Shown: one piece after another, positions 1-7,422 of the stretch | Layout: every line of letters starts with the position of its first letter | Position numbering within the stretch: position 1 is the first letter of the stretch | DNA from: SFWF01 sp045638145 | GTDB taxonomy: Bacteria; Bacillota; Clostridia; Oscillospirales; Acutalibacteraceae | Direction of reading: 5' to 3' | Assembly (NCBI GenBank): GCA_045638145.1 | Contig: JAZUAU010000021.1 | Location: forward strand, 1-64,000 | Length of the DNA: 64,000 bases | Program-made: the position numbers and the translations under genes | The notes under the pieces: generated by a model | Database searches by the model: none | Told to the model about the DNA's origin: nothing | Seen by the model: the letters and a program-made list of their open reading frames with translations, nothing else

Positions 1-380
<380 letters not shown>

Positions 381-590
381 GTATATAAACAACCCTAAGG
401 CTGTTTAAACCATTTTCTAAAGCTTTTGCTCTAGTTTGACTCATTCCCAAAAACTAGCGTTTTTGTCTGAATTTGTCCTTAAATTTACTCAATGATTTCT
501 CATCGAAATTGTCGGGTCCAATTTCTTTCTTCTATCTCGTCGTTGTTTAATTTTCAAGGTCCGTTTTTGCGGCGCTTTCGTTAGCGCGCC
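381..590 (-). other. rRNA operon leader
   Basis: This is noncoding, AT-rich sequence between the rRNA promoter and the 16S 5' end, read leftward. It holds a GC-rich inverted stretch near 569-590 (GGCGC ... GCGCC) and a CTTGAAAATTAAAC word typical of Firmicutes rRNA spacers. No ORF is visible. I looked for a boxA antitermination element and did not find a convincing one. Confidence 0.6.
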
Positions 591-595
591 AGATT

Positions 596-624
596 ATAAT
601 ACCACAAGGGTTCCCCTTTGTCAA
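596..624 (-). promoter_or_regulatory. rRNA operon promoter
   Basis: On the minus strand there is TTGACA (619-624), a 17-bp spacer and TATTAT (596-601), pointing into the 16S leader. The -35 is consensus and the -10 has one mismatch. The position, about 200 bp upstream of the 16S start, is usual for an rRNA promoter. Confidence 0.8.
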
Positions 625-699
625 CACTTTTTTTAAAAATTTTTGAACTTTTTTTAAAGTTGTGTAAAGTTGCCATAATCACCCCAAAATATGGTGGTT

Positions 700-1242
700 T
701 TACATATCATTTTTCACATAAACCGCACGCTCTCCGCCAATAAATTTAGGGCGGCTTCGCGCTGCAAGTACGGTTGCATTTCCGATTTTATTGTTTTTTA
801 ATCTAACTGGTACAGCAACTTTTTTAATATGCATTCCTATCATCGTAAAGCCTATATCAAGTCCTGCATCGGCTTTTATTTCTTCAAGTGCAACAGGATC
901 CTTAAAGTTCTTGTAGGCTACAGTCGCAAAAGAGCCTCCTGCTTTTGGCTGAGGCATAACATTAACCCGCTCTGCAAAGGGCACTACCTCATGTTCAACA
1001 ATAATGGCACGATTAAGATGCTCGCAGCACTGCGCCGCAATATAAACGCCCTTTTCCTCTGTCGCCTTATATATTCCTTTAAATATATACTCTGCTGTTT
1101 CGGGGGATGAGTTTGTGCCTATCTTATCACCCACCACTTCGCTTGTGGAACAGCCGATAACAAGAATGTCTCCCTTTTTGAGATTTGCGACTTCTATTAT
1201 TTCAGCCGCAGCATTATACGCTTCACAAAAAACATTATTCAT
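700..1242 (-). CDS. TIGR01440/UPF0340 (YwlG-like) family protein
   Basis: The 180-residue protein matches the YwlG/UPF0340 (DUF436) family along its whole length: it has the LVIGCSTSEVVG segment, the QCCEHLNRA segment and the NVMPQPKAGGSFA segment in the usual order. The family's biochemical function is not established. I chose the ATG at 1242 because an AAGGTG ribosome-binding site lies 6 nt upstream; an in-frame GTG nine bases earlier overlaps that site. It is the first gene beyond the rRNA promoter, transcribed in the same direction, with its own upstream region. No signal peptide or membrane segment is visible. Confidence 0.85.
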   Translation of the reverse strand: MNNVFCEAYNAAAEIIEVANLKKGDILVIGCSTSEVVGDKIGTNSSPETAEYIFKGIYKATEEKGVYIAAQCCEHLNRAIIVEHEVVPFAERVNVMPQPKAGGSFATVAYKNFKDPVALEEIKADAGLDIGFTMIGMHIKKVAVPVRLKNNKIGNATVLAARSRPKFIGGERAVYVKNDM

Positions 1243-1309
1243 CAAAATCACCTTATATTATATATAGTGTGTATATTTTACCACAAAAATTTGAAAATGC
1301 AACTAAACA

Positions 1310-1342
1310 TTAAAGCCACCGATAATTTACGGTGGCTTTAAA
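1310..1342. terminator. Stem-loop terminator after the ABC exporter operon
   Basis: An 11-bp stem, TAAAGCCACCG / CGGTGGCTTTA, lies directly beyond the stop codon of the ATPase gene at 1344. The U-run is short, so this could be a weak or bidirectional terminator. Confidence 0.65.
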
Positions 1343-1343
1343 A

Positions 1344-1994
1344 TTATTTGTTCTTATGAGGTCTTACAAGCTCATATCTCTCGTCACACATTTTTGCAAC
1401 CTCGGGGGAGTGACTTACAAGGATGACGCATTTTCCGTCTTCTGCAAGCTTTTTGAAGATTGCCATAATTTCATTTTGAGTTTCGGTGTCGAGATTTCCT
1501 GTCGGTTCGTCAGCAAGAATAATATCGGGGTCGTAGGAAAGGGCTCTTGCTATCGCAACTCTCTGTTGCTGACCGCCCGAAAGCATCAGCACGCGACGCT
1601 CTGCCTCATCGGGCTCAAGTCCTACCGCAGAAAGAAGTTCTTCTGCCTTTTGCTTTTTGTTTTTACCTTTAACACCTGCAATATCCATAGATAGCATAAC
1701 ATTTTCAAGAGCGGTAAATTTCGTTATAAGGTTAAAGCTTTGGAAAATAACGCCTATATACTTGCTTCTGAATTTATACTTGTCTATATTTGCGATGTCT
1801 TCACCGTCATAGAATATTTTGCCCTTTGAGGGGGAAGCGAGTCCTGAAAGAATTGAGAGCAGGGTTGTTTTGCCTGCGCCCGACTTTCCGACGATGCAAT
1901 ACATCTTGCCCTTTTCAAAGTCATAGGTCACATCTTTTAATACTACTCTTTTTCCATAAGAGAAGCCGATATTTTGTAATGATAAAACTGCCAT
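1344..1994 (-). CDS. ABC transporter ATP-binding protein (MacB/LolD type)
   Basis: A 216-residue ATPase of the MacB/LolD/FtsE class. Walker A (GKSGAGKTT) is at residues 36-44, followed by the Q-loop region, the LSGGQQQRVAIA signature near 138-149, Walker B (ILADEP) and an H-loop His in SHSPEVA. Only one nucleotide-binding domain is present, so it works as a dimer with the membrane protein encoded just upstream, 12 bp away, in the same transcript. The start ATG follows AAGGAGGGG. Such pairs export lipids, peptides or antibiotics or act as mechanotransmitters; the substrate cannot be read from the sequence. Confidence 0.93.
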   Translation of the reverse strand: MAVLSLQNIGFSYGKRVVLKDVTYDFEKGKMYCIVGKSGAGKTTLLSILSGLASPSKGKIFYDGEDIANIDKYKFRSKYIGVIFQSFNLITKFTALENVMLSMDIAGVKGKNKKQKAEELLSAVGLEPDEAERRVLMLSGGQQQRVAIARALSYDPDIILADEPTGNLDTETQNEIMAIFKKLAEDGKCVILVSHSPEVAKMCDERYELVRPHKNK

Positions 1995-2006
1995 TGTTTC
2001 CCCTCC

Positions 2007-3668
2007 TTAATCTCGGTTAGAGAGAATTCTAAGCGGTTCATACCGCATTATAAAGAGCATTGAGGCCGCGCCTGCAACAATGGTTAAGAGAACTGCTATG
2101 CCGAGCATTTGAAGAACAACAGTAAAGTTTGTTGCAGAGGTTATTTCGGTTATAGCCTCGCTCGGCGCAGCTCCGAACATTTCCTCAAAGCCCTCATTGA
2201 ATTTGCCGCCAAAGCCACCCATATCAGGGGGATTGCCCATATCGGGTAAATTTCCCATATCAGGTCCACCGCCCTGCATCGGGTTTCTTCCAAAGTTTTG
2301 CTCTCTGGTTTCCTCTTGGTCCTGCTGGGTCAAGGCTTGATTTTCAAGCATGGAGTTAGTAACGGGAACTGCTGTAACCGCACCGATACCTGCGCCAATT
2401 ATAACAGCGACCATAGTAACGATGAAAATTTCAGTAACAAACTGAAGCGCAACCTTATGCTTCTTCATGCCCATTGCGGTTAAAACGCCAATTTCATACT
2501 TTCTTTCGCGAACGCTGAAAATATTGAGTACAACAAGCACAATTGCGCCAATAATAAGAATTACGGTGAGGAATTTACCTGCGGTGTTGGATAGGGTATC
2601 AAGAGGCGCAAGACTGTTTTCAAATGCCTTGACATCGCTTGAAGATACGGTATAGCTATCCGAAAGACCCATATCCTTTACCTGCTCGCAGAAAAGCTCA
2701 TAATTTTCTACATTAGAGAAAACATAGGTAGCAGACACGCTTTCGCTCATCGCGGTTTCAAATTCTCTGCCCGTTGTTTCGTCGGTAACTGTTTCGGAAG
2801 CCTCTGCGGATGCGCTGACGATTCTGCTTAAAGCGGTATAGCTCATATAAATTCTGTTTGCAGGGTCGTTCGAGGTCATTCCCGACATTGAGAAGCTATT
2901 TTCATTCGCTGATGAATCGGTATAAATTCCAACAACATTCAGGGTATAGGTTTCTTCCTCGTTGTTGGGGTTAGTAAGAACAATTTCATCACCAACTGCA
3001 AGGCTATTATAGGTTGCAAGCTCCTTTGAAATTATGCAGTTATAGTCAGATGTTCCCTCTGCAAAAATTTCTCCGTCGCTGATTGTGGCTGTTCCGTTTA
3101 TAAAGGATGTCATGGCAGATTCGCTACTATATCCAATAACGGTAAAGTCACTTTGCGCGCCCATTATCTGCGAGAAGTTCGGCATAAAATTATTGGGGAA
3201 ATCTTTTCCGCCACCAAAACTTCCCTCGTTTTCGGTCTCTTCGCTATCGGTAGTTTCGTTAGAAATGGGAATAAGATTTTCCGAGCCATTTATATTTATT
3301 GAAGATTCATAATAAAAATCTTTAACAGAGCTTGCCTCGGCATATTTTTTATATTCGTCGAGTGTCAGAGCAGATGACGAGCCCATCATTTCGGCAAACT
3401 CGTTTTGATCAAAGCTCGGTCTTCCTCCGCCGCTTCCCTGTTGTCCGCTCGGTGGGGAAAAGTTTGACATTGTTTTTTGTCTGTCAAAAGAAATCGTAGC
3501 GGTAATGCTCAGGGTTTCAAGCGCATCCTCACGAGCGGTTATAGCCGCCTGCTTTATAGACAAGCCAAGACACGCAGAAATCGCAATAACCAAAACGATT
3601 ATAGCTATAAGCACATTTCTTGCTTTGCTTCTCGAAATACACTTTAGCGCGTTTTTAATAATATACAT
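2007..3668 (-). CDS. ABC transporter permease, FtsX/MacB-like
   Basis: A 553-residue membrane protein with the MacB topology: one N-terminal transmembrane helix (about residues 17-40), a large extracytoplasmic domain (about 45-365) and three C-terminal helices (about 368-390, 408-435 and 515-545). The external domain starts with a Gly/Ser/Pro-rich stretch. Between the second and third C-terminal helices lies an unusual Met/Gly/Pro-rich loop with repeated PDMGN units, on the side where MacB-type proteins have a short cytoplasmic or external loop. GAGGTG precedes the ATG. It pairs with the ATPase downstream. No MacA-like adaptor gene is nearby, as is usual in Gram-positives. Confidence 0.88.
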   Translation of the reverse strand: MYIIKNALKCISRSKARNVLIAIIVLVIAISACLGLSIKQAAITAREDALETLSITATISFDRQKTMSNFSPPSGQQGSGGGRPSFDQNEFAEMMGSSSALTLDEYKKYAEASSVKDFYYESSININGSENLIPISNETTDSEETENEGSFGGGKDFPNNFMPNFSQIMGAQSDFTVIGYSSESAMTSFINGTATISDGEIFAEGTSDYNCIISKELATYNSLAVGDEIVLTNPNNEEETYTLNVVGIYTDSSANENSFSMSGMTSNDPANRIYMSYTALSRIVSASAEASETVTDETTGREFETAMSESVSATYVFSNVENYELFCEQVKDMGLSDSYTVSSSDVKAFENSLAPLDTLSNTAGKFLTVILIIGAIVLVVLNIFSVRERKYEIGVLTAMGMKKHKVALQFVTEIFIVTMVAVIIGAGIGAVTAVPVTNSMLENQALTQQDQEETREQNFGRNPMQGGGPDMGNLPDMGNPPDMGGFGGKFNEGFEEMFGAAPSEAITEITSATNFTVVLQMLGIAVLLTIVAGAASMLFIMRYEPLRILSNRD

Positions 3669-3786
3669 ATAACCAGCACCTCACTTAACGGCTATTCTAA
3701 ACCCAAAACTTTATAGATCGGTTGCCCAAATATTAAGGATTTGTAAATAATGGGACTATTTCTCTCAATTTTTTCAGTAATAAATG

Positions 3787-3815
3787 TTGTTTTCCGTCGT
3801 GTTTTGAGGTAAAAT
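3787..3815 (+). promoter_or_regulatory. Promoter of the VanY-like gene
   Basis: TTGTTT (3787-3792), a 17-bp spacer and TAAAAT (3810-3815), 30 bp upstream of the ATG. This is a reasonable SigA-type match. Confidence 0.5.
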
Positions 3816-3844
3816 AGTTTGTATAGACAGGAGGTCTTGAAATT

Positions 3845-4585
3845 ATGATCAAAAAACTCTTTTCGATTATTTTATGTTTTGTATTTATCCTTTCGCTCTC
3901 GGCTTGTGCAGATGAGCTTACCATAATCTCGGGCGACCAGAGCGGTGTCCCCTATTCCTCCGACACCTCTTCGGAGCAGACTCCCACCGACCCCGCTTAT
4001 AGCATTGATTTTGATTCGTGGGAGATGCGCCTTGTTAACAAGTGGAACACTATTTCAGATGCAGATGCACCCGAGCTTGTTAATATCAGCTCTACTTATG
4101 CTTGGGCAAACGATAAGAGAATCGATGCTCGCATAATCGATGCTGTAACCGAGCTTTGCAAAGCGGCGCACAAGGACGGCGCAGAGCTTTATATCATTTC
4201 TGCATATCGCACCGACGCGACCCAGACCCGACTTTTCAACAATCAGGTAACCCGCGAGATGAACAATAATCCCTCCCTTTCAAGAGAAGAGGCTGAGATT
4301 GAGGCGGCAACCGCTGTGGCACGACCCGGTACAAGCGAGCATCAACTCGGTCTTGCGGTTGACTTTAACTCGGTTGAGGAGGATTTTGAGGAAACAAAAG
4401 AATATGCTTGGCTCGAGGCTCACGCACACGAATACGGTTTTATTATGAGATATCCAAAGGACAAGCAGGATATAACCGCCGTTATTTATGAGCCTTGGCA
4501 TTACCGCTATGTCGGTGTTGAAAACGCAAAGCTCATTAAAGAAAGCGGACTTTGTCTTGAGGAATTTGTGAAGCAGTATAAATAA
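3845..4585 (+). CDS. Lipoprotein D-alanyl-D-alanine carboxypeptidase, VanY/M15B family
   Basis: The 246-residue product begins with a lipoprotein signal peptide ending in LSAC (Cys21), so it should be anchored outside the membrane. The M15B zinc peptidase domain follows: YRT at 121-123, the SxHxxGxAxD motif (Ser164, His166, Asp173) and ExxWH (Glu216, His219). These supply the zinc ligands and the catalytic Glu. The family trims the terminal D-Ala from peptidoglycan stem peptides. A Ser/Thr/Pro-rich linker (about 30-50) separates anchor and domain. It is a single-gene unit with promoter and terminator. No van resistance genes are near, so a housekeeping wall role is more likely than glycopeptide resistance. 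Confidence 0.92.
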   Translation: MIKKLFSIILCFVFILSLSACADELTIISGDQSGVPYSSDTSSEQTPTDPAYSIDFDSWEMRLVNKWNTISDADAPELVNISSTYAWANDKRIDARIIDAVTELCKAAHKDGAELYIISAYRTDATQTRLFNNQVTREMNNNPSLSREEAEIEAATAVARPGTSEHQLGLAVDFNSVEEDFEETKEYAWLEAHAHEYGFIMRYPKDKQDITAVIYEPWHYRYVGVENAKLIKESGLCLEEFVKQYK

Positions 4586-4607
4586 AAATTGTGTTTTTCT
4601 TGACAGA

Positions 4608-4640
4608 GCCCCACTCGGTTTTACCCGAGCGGGGTTCGTT
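4608..4640 (+). terminator. Terminator after the VanY-like gene
   Basis: A stem CCCC-A-CTCGG / CCGAG-C-GGGG with a short loop lies 25 bp beyond the stop codon and is followed by a T-rich but interrupted tail. Confidence 0.7.
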
Positions 4641-4701
4641 CGTTTTATTCGGTTTTTAAAATTGCGGTTGCCATAAATATCGTAACCGAAGCCGTAGGTG
4701 T

Positions 4702-4729
4702 GGTATAGGGCAGAAATCTGCGCTATACC
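4702..4729. repeat. Short palindromic hairpin
   Basis: GGTATAG ... CTATACC with an inner GCAGA/TCTGC stem forms a nearly perfect hairpin in the convergent intergenic space. There is no U-run. It lies next to the larger palindrome at 4743-4825. Confidence 0.6.
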
Positions 4730-4742
4730 TTAATCATTTACC

Positions 4743-4825
4743 AAGACGCAGAACCGTCTCCTGTCTTAACAAACAATCATCATAACAAACGTTACACGTA
4801 AGACAGAGGACGGTTCTCTATCTTA
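4743..4825. repeat. REP-like long palindrome
   Basis: Two arms of about 26 nt (4743-4768 and 4799-4824) are imperfect reverse complements and carry the words AGAACCGTC and GACGGTTCT next to CTGTCTTA and TAAGACAG. This resembles the REP/REPIN-type repeats associated with Y1 (RAYT) transposases in Firmicutes; no such transposase is in the window. The right arm overlaps the last codons and supplies the TAG stop of the small gene at 4818-5075. Confidence 0.6.
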
Positions 4826-5075
4826 CCCGCTTAAAGCTAATAAATGATACATATTGCGAGTCGGTTTCATATGTCAACGCACCCTCGTCACCTTCAATGT
4901 AATAAGAATAAATCATAGGCTCTACATTAAACACTATGCGCTTACCATCTTCTAGCTCAAAAGTCAGTAAATTGGTTTGGTAAATCCTAATAGAATGAAG
5001 CGAGCGATCTTCAGAATTAATAAAAGTATTTTTGCCGACAATTTTAGCCGCCACAGTTAACTCTTTTTTACTCAT
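4818..5075 (-). CDS. DUF2500-like small protein
   Basis: A predicted 85-residue soluble protein rich in beta-strand patterns, with the order KIVGK...TFELEDGKRIVFNV...EGDEGALTYE...YVSF. This resembles the DUF2500 domain, whose function is unknown. The usual N-terminal membrane helix of that family is absent, so it may be a divergent or shortened member. I prefer the ATG at 5075, which has AGGTGA 8 nt upstream; GTG and ATG codons further upstream overlap that site. The last two codons and the stop lie inside a REP-like palindrome, so the C-terminus may have been altered by insertion of the repeat. Confidence 0.65.
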   Translation of the reverse strand: MSKKELTVAAKIVGKNTFINSEDRSLHSIRIYQTNLLTFELEDGKRIVFNVEPMIYSYYIEGDEGALTYETDSQYVSFISFKRVR

Positions 5076-5145
5076 TAGCATTCTCACCTTTTATTATACA
5101 AAATTTCAAAACAAGGACAGGATATGGTTAGCGTTTTGTGTTGCT

Positions 5146-5577
5146 TTACTCTAACCCTATCTGTGCTTTCGCTATCAGTTTATTATTCTGGAAAGTAAAG
5201 TTTGCATTAGCTCCTACTTCGGTACCTTCATAAGAGTACATCACTGTATAGAGCTCATCATTCTTTTCACCCACTTCTGAAAGCAATGTACCTTCTCCAC
5301 CTACAATCTGTACGACCTGCTCATACGTCATCCCGTTTTCTATACTGTTAAATTCACTCAACGTTATCGTCACAGAAGTTGTAGAATCCGGTTCGTCTTC
5401 CCCACCTGAGCTTACAAAGAAGAATACCGCAAAAAACAAAAACGCCAAAGCAACAATCATTATAACTATCGTTAGCGGCGAATTTTTTTGGTACCATTTT
5501 TTGTTTGCAACTGCACCGCATTTGCCACAAAACTGGTTTCCCTCCGGTATTTCTGAATTACATTTTGAACATAACAT
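5146..5577 (-). CDS. Zinc-ribbon membrane protein with DUF3862-like C-terminal domain
   Basis: A 143-residue protein in three parts. Residues 3-20 form a four-Cys zinc ribbon (CSKCNSEIPEGNQFCGKC). A single transmembrane helix follows (about 33-56, LTIVIMIVALAFLFFAVFFFV). An extracytoplasmic domain of about 75 residues completes it and resembles the DUF3862/SmpA-OmlA fold (NGMTYEQVVQIVGGEG, then YSYEGTEVGANANFTFQNNKL). Such proteins are common in Clostridia and their role is not known. AAGGTG precedes the ATG. It stands alone, convergent to nothing and divergent from lexA 360 bp away. Confidence 0.8.
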   Translation of the reverse strand: MLCSKCNSEIPEGNQFCGKCGAVANKKWYQKNSPLTIVIMIVALAFLFFAVFFFVSSGGEDEPDSTTSVTITLSEFNSIENGMTYEQVVQIVGGEGTLLSEVGEKNDELYTVMYSYEGTEVGANANFTFQNNKLIAKAQIGLE

Positions 5578-5668
5578 ACAATCATCACCTTAAAATTTTT
5601 ATATAAAGGAGGAATCAGAACACTGCATGAGTTGGCATATTTCTTCCTCCGTCCCTATTTTTCAAACA

Positions 5669-5773
5669 AAAAGCACACAGTTACATTGGGGCTTTCCCGT
5701 ACGACTGTGCGCTTTTATAGTTTTATTAATTTTTTGCAGTAATCGGCTTGTCGTCGGGATGTTTACTGCAAAA
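5669..5773. other. Two adjacent hairpins in the lexA upstream intergenic region
   Basis: The first hairpin has 13-bp arms at 5669-5681 and 5704-5716, and the second has perfect 11-bp arms (TTTTGCAGTAA / TTACTGCAAAA) at 5732-5742 and 5763-5773. Their loops contain TCCCG and CGGGA, which could pair with each other. Read leftward, the first hairpin is followed by TTTTTGTTT and would work as a terminator. No ORF is present. Identity is unknown. Confidence 0.5.
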
Positions 5774-5828
5774 TTATTTTAACATAAATTCCCTGAATTG
5801 TCAAGCGGCACAAGGCGTATGACAAACC

Positions 5829-5853
5829 GATTCGTTAGCATAAACGAAATCGT
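5829..5853. promoter_or_regulatory. Palindrome upstream of lexA
   Basis: CGATTCGTT and AACGAAATCG form an imperfect 9-10 bp inverted repeat around a 6-bp centre, 22 bp upstream of the lexA -35 box. It could be an operator or part of an upstream element. Confidence 0.35.
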
Positions 5854-5874
5854 AGTAATCAATGGTTTTTATTC

Positions 5875-5903
5875 TTGCAAAATGCATTTTTTCGTGTTAT
5901 AAT
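5875..5903 (+). promoter_or_regulatory. lexA promoter
   Basis: TTGCAA (5875-5880), a 17-bp spacer and a consensus TATAAT (5898-5903). Confidence 0.75.
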
Positions 5904-5911
5904 GATTTTGC

Positions 5912-5925
5912 CGAATATTTGTTCG
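5912..5925. promoter_or_regulatory. LexA (SOS) box
   Basis: CGAATATTTGTTCG matches the Gram-positive LexA operator CGAAC-N4-GTTCG at all but one conserved base. It lies at the expected transcription start, between the -10 box and the ribosome-binding site, so lexA is very probably autorepressed. Confidence 0.85.
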
Positions 5926-5940
5926 ATTGGAGGAGCCGTA

Positions 5941-6528
5941 ATGTCAAGACCGACTCTCAGCGAAAAACAGCTCGCTGTTTATAATTTTTTAGTAAAATCC
6001 CTTGCCGGTGGAATTCCACCGACAGTCAGAGAAATTTGTCAGGAAACAAAGATTAAATCTACCTCTACCGTTCACGCAATCCTCAGTTGGCTTGAGGAAA
6101 ACGGATATATTGAACGCGACCCCAAATTTTCACGTTCTATCCGAATTGCAGGTGCGGCAAATACCGCGCAGATTCCCGTAATCGGCCGAGTAACCGCAGG
6201 TCAGCCGATTTTGGCCGTCCACGAAATTGAAGACTATATTCCATATGCTACAGAAAATTCCGAAGGGCTTTTTGCTCTTCGCGTTGTCGGCTACAGTATG
6301 CGCGACGTTGGTATTATGGACGGAGATATTGTTATCGCCGATAAGGATGCCTATACAAAAAGCGGCGATATCATTATCGGTATGGATGGCGACGAGGCAA
6401 CCGTTAAGCGCCTACTTATTGAAAACGGGCAGGTAATCTTTATGCCCGAAAATCCCGACTTCTCCCCAATTTATCCCGAAAACCCCTCGGTGCTTGGAAA
6501 GGTAATCGGAAGCTTCCGCAGGTACTAA
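5941..6528 (+). CDS. lexA: LexA repressor / autoprotease
   Basis: The 195-residue protein is a complete LexA: winged helix-turn-helix DNA-binding domain (about 1-68), cleavage site Ala86-Gly87 in GRVTAGQP, catalytic Ser119 in VGYSM and catalytic Lys156 in EATVKRL. It represses SOS genes and cuts itself when RecA is activated. The ATG at 5941 follows GGAGGAG by 5 nt; an in-frame upstream extension to 5875 would run through the promoter and the operator and is rejected. rnhA follows after one base, so the two are cotranscribed and rnhA is probably SOS-linked here. Confidence 0.97.
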   Translation: MSRPTLSEKQLAVYNFLVKSLAGGIPPTVREICQETKIKSTSTVHAILSWLEENGYIERDPKFSRSIRIAGAANTAQIPVIGRVTAGQPILAVHEIEDYIPYATENSEGLFALRVVGYSMRDVGIMDGDIVIADKDAYTKSGDIIIGMDGDEATVKRLLIENGQVIFMPENPDFSPIYPENPSVLGKVIGSFRRY

Positions 6529-6529
6529 T

Positions 6530-6973
6530 ATGAATAAAAAATCTGTTGAAATTTTCACCGACGGCGCCTGCTCGGGAAACCCCGGACCCGGCGGTTGGGG
6601 CGCGCTTCTTCGCTTTATGGGGCACGAAAAAGAGCTTTCGGGCGGAGAAAAAGATACCACCAACAACCGAATGGAGCTAACCGCCGTTATTAAAGCCCTC
6701 TCAGCGCTCAAAGAACCCTGCAAGGTAACTCTTACCACCGATTCGAAATACGTTTGTGAGGCAATAAATCAGGGCTGGGTTTATTCGTGGCAGAAAAACG
6801 GTTGGAGGAAAGCCGACAAAAAGCCTGCCTTAAATGTTGATTTATGGGAAATGTTGCTTCCCCTGCTTGATACCCACGAGGTAACCTTTGTTTGGGTTAA
6901 AGGACACGCAGGACACCCGGAAAACGAACGTTGTGACGAGCTTGCAGTGAGTTTTTATAAGAATTTGCAATAG
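6530..6973 (+). CDS. rnhA: Ribonuclease HI
   Basis: A 147-residue bacterial RNase HI that degrades the RNA strand of RNA-DNA hybrids. The four metal-binding acidic residues are present: Asp11 (FTDGACSGNPGPGG), Glu49 (NNRMEL), Asp71 (TTDSKY) and Asp136 (ERCDELA), with the flexible-loop His126 in GHAGHPENE. The length matches the E. coli enzyme (about 155). The start codon lies one base after the lexA stop, so translation is coupled. A strong terminator follows. Confidence 0.97.
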   Translation: MNKKSVEIFTDGACSGNPGPGGWGALLRFMGHEKELSGGEKDTTNNRMELTAVIKALSALKEPCKVTLTTDSKYVCEAINQGWVYSWQKNGWRKADKKPALNVDLWEMLLPLLDTHEVTFVWVKGHAGHPENERCDELAVSFYKNLQ

Positions 6974-7010
6974 AAAAAGACAGAGAATGTTTCCATTCTC
7001 TGTCTTTTTT
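6974..7010 (+). terminator. Terminator of lexA-rnhA
   Basis: AAAAAGACAGAGAATG and its complement enclose a three-base loop and are followed by TTTTTT. This is a textbook intrinsic terminator. Confidence 0.92.
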
Positions 7011-7024
7011 ATTATTATGTTTCG

Positions 7025-7187
7025 GTGAAGTTTTTGCTTAAGCGAAAGTGAAGTTGCTTCGCAGTAAAGTTCATGTTTACACACGAATGAAGTAAAGTTT
7101 GCCAACTTTGCCGAAGGCAAAACTTCACTATCAACAGGATAACTTCACTGAATTCTTTCAACTTCACTTGCCTTTTAGGGCAAACTT
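7025..7187. repeat. Hairpin repeat array A (GTGAAGT / AACTTCAC words)
   Basis: GTGAAGT occurs at 7025 and 7048 and its complement AACTTCAC at 7121, 7141 and 7160. Small hairpins such as TGC-TTC-GCA and TTGCC-N-GGCAA sit between the words. The array has opposite word orientation in its two halves, so it is a large imperfect inverted repeat. The same words occur in the array at 63.0-63.2 kb. Confidence 0.7.
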
Positions 7188-7196
7188 AGTTGCTAC

Positions 7197-7393
7197 GCAT
7201 CCCGCCCTGCCGTATCGAGCAGATTATAACCTGCAGACAAAGCAGGTGGGTGCCTCCGCACGGCTTTCAGCTTCCAACGTCCAAAGTATATCTTTCAATA
7301 CCTCGGGAGGCCTGCACGCCACCGTGACGAGATTCGGCTCCCTAAATAAAGGTTGTAGGGTTATATTGCAAAACGTCCGCGAACAGGGCAGGA
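7197..7393 (-). ncRNA. ssrS: 6S RNA
   Basis: Read on the minus strand, the RNA begins ATCCTGCCCTGTTCGCG and ends CGGCAGGGCGGGAT, whose ends pair over 11 bp to close the molecule. Inside are a long interrupted duplex and the GGAGGCACCCACCTG segment typical of Clostridia 6S RNAs. Length (about 195 nt) and the closed-rod shape with an open centre agree with 6S, which binds SigA-RNA polymerase as a promoter mimic. A TATAAT (7395-7400, minus strand) lies just upstream. Ends are approximate. The alternative reading, a 100-residue ORF on the other strand, has no family resemblance. Confidence 0.82.
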
Positions 7394-7422
7394 TATTATA
7401 AGTGTTTAAAATTTAATCGCGA

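Noticed and set aside
381..590. boxA-type antitermination site in the rRNA leader
   Set aside because: I searched the minus strand for a TGCTCTTTA-like sequence and found only weak resemblances.
3845..4585. VanY as evidence of glycopeptide resistance
   Set aside because: No vanHAX, vanRS or other resistance gene is adjacent; the family also has housekeeping members.
5875..5940. An N-terminal extension of LexA by 22 codons
   Set aside because: It would run through the promoter, the LexA box and the Shine-Dalgarno sequence; the ATG at 5941 fits family length.
7025..7187. Array A as a CRISPR
   Set aside because: The repeats are 7-9 bp, the spacing is irregular and the interiors are self-complementary hairpins. 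There are no cas genes in the window.
7099..7401. A 100-residue plus-strand reading frame
   Set aside because: It lies antisense to the 6S RNA and into array A, has no ribosome-binding site and no family resemblance.
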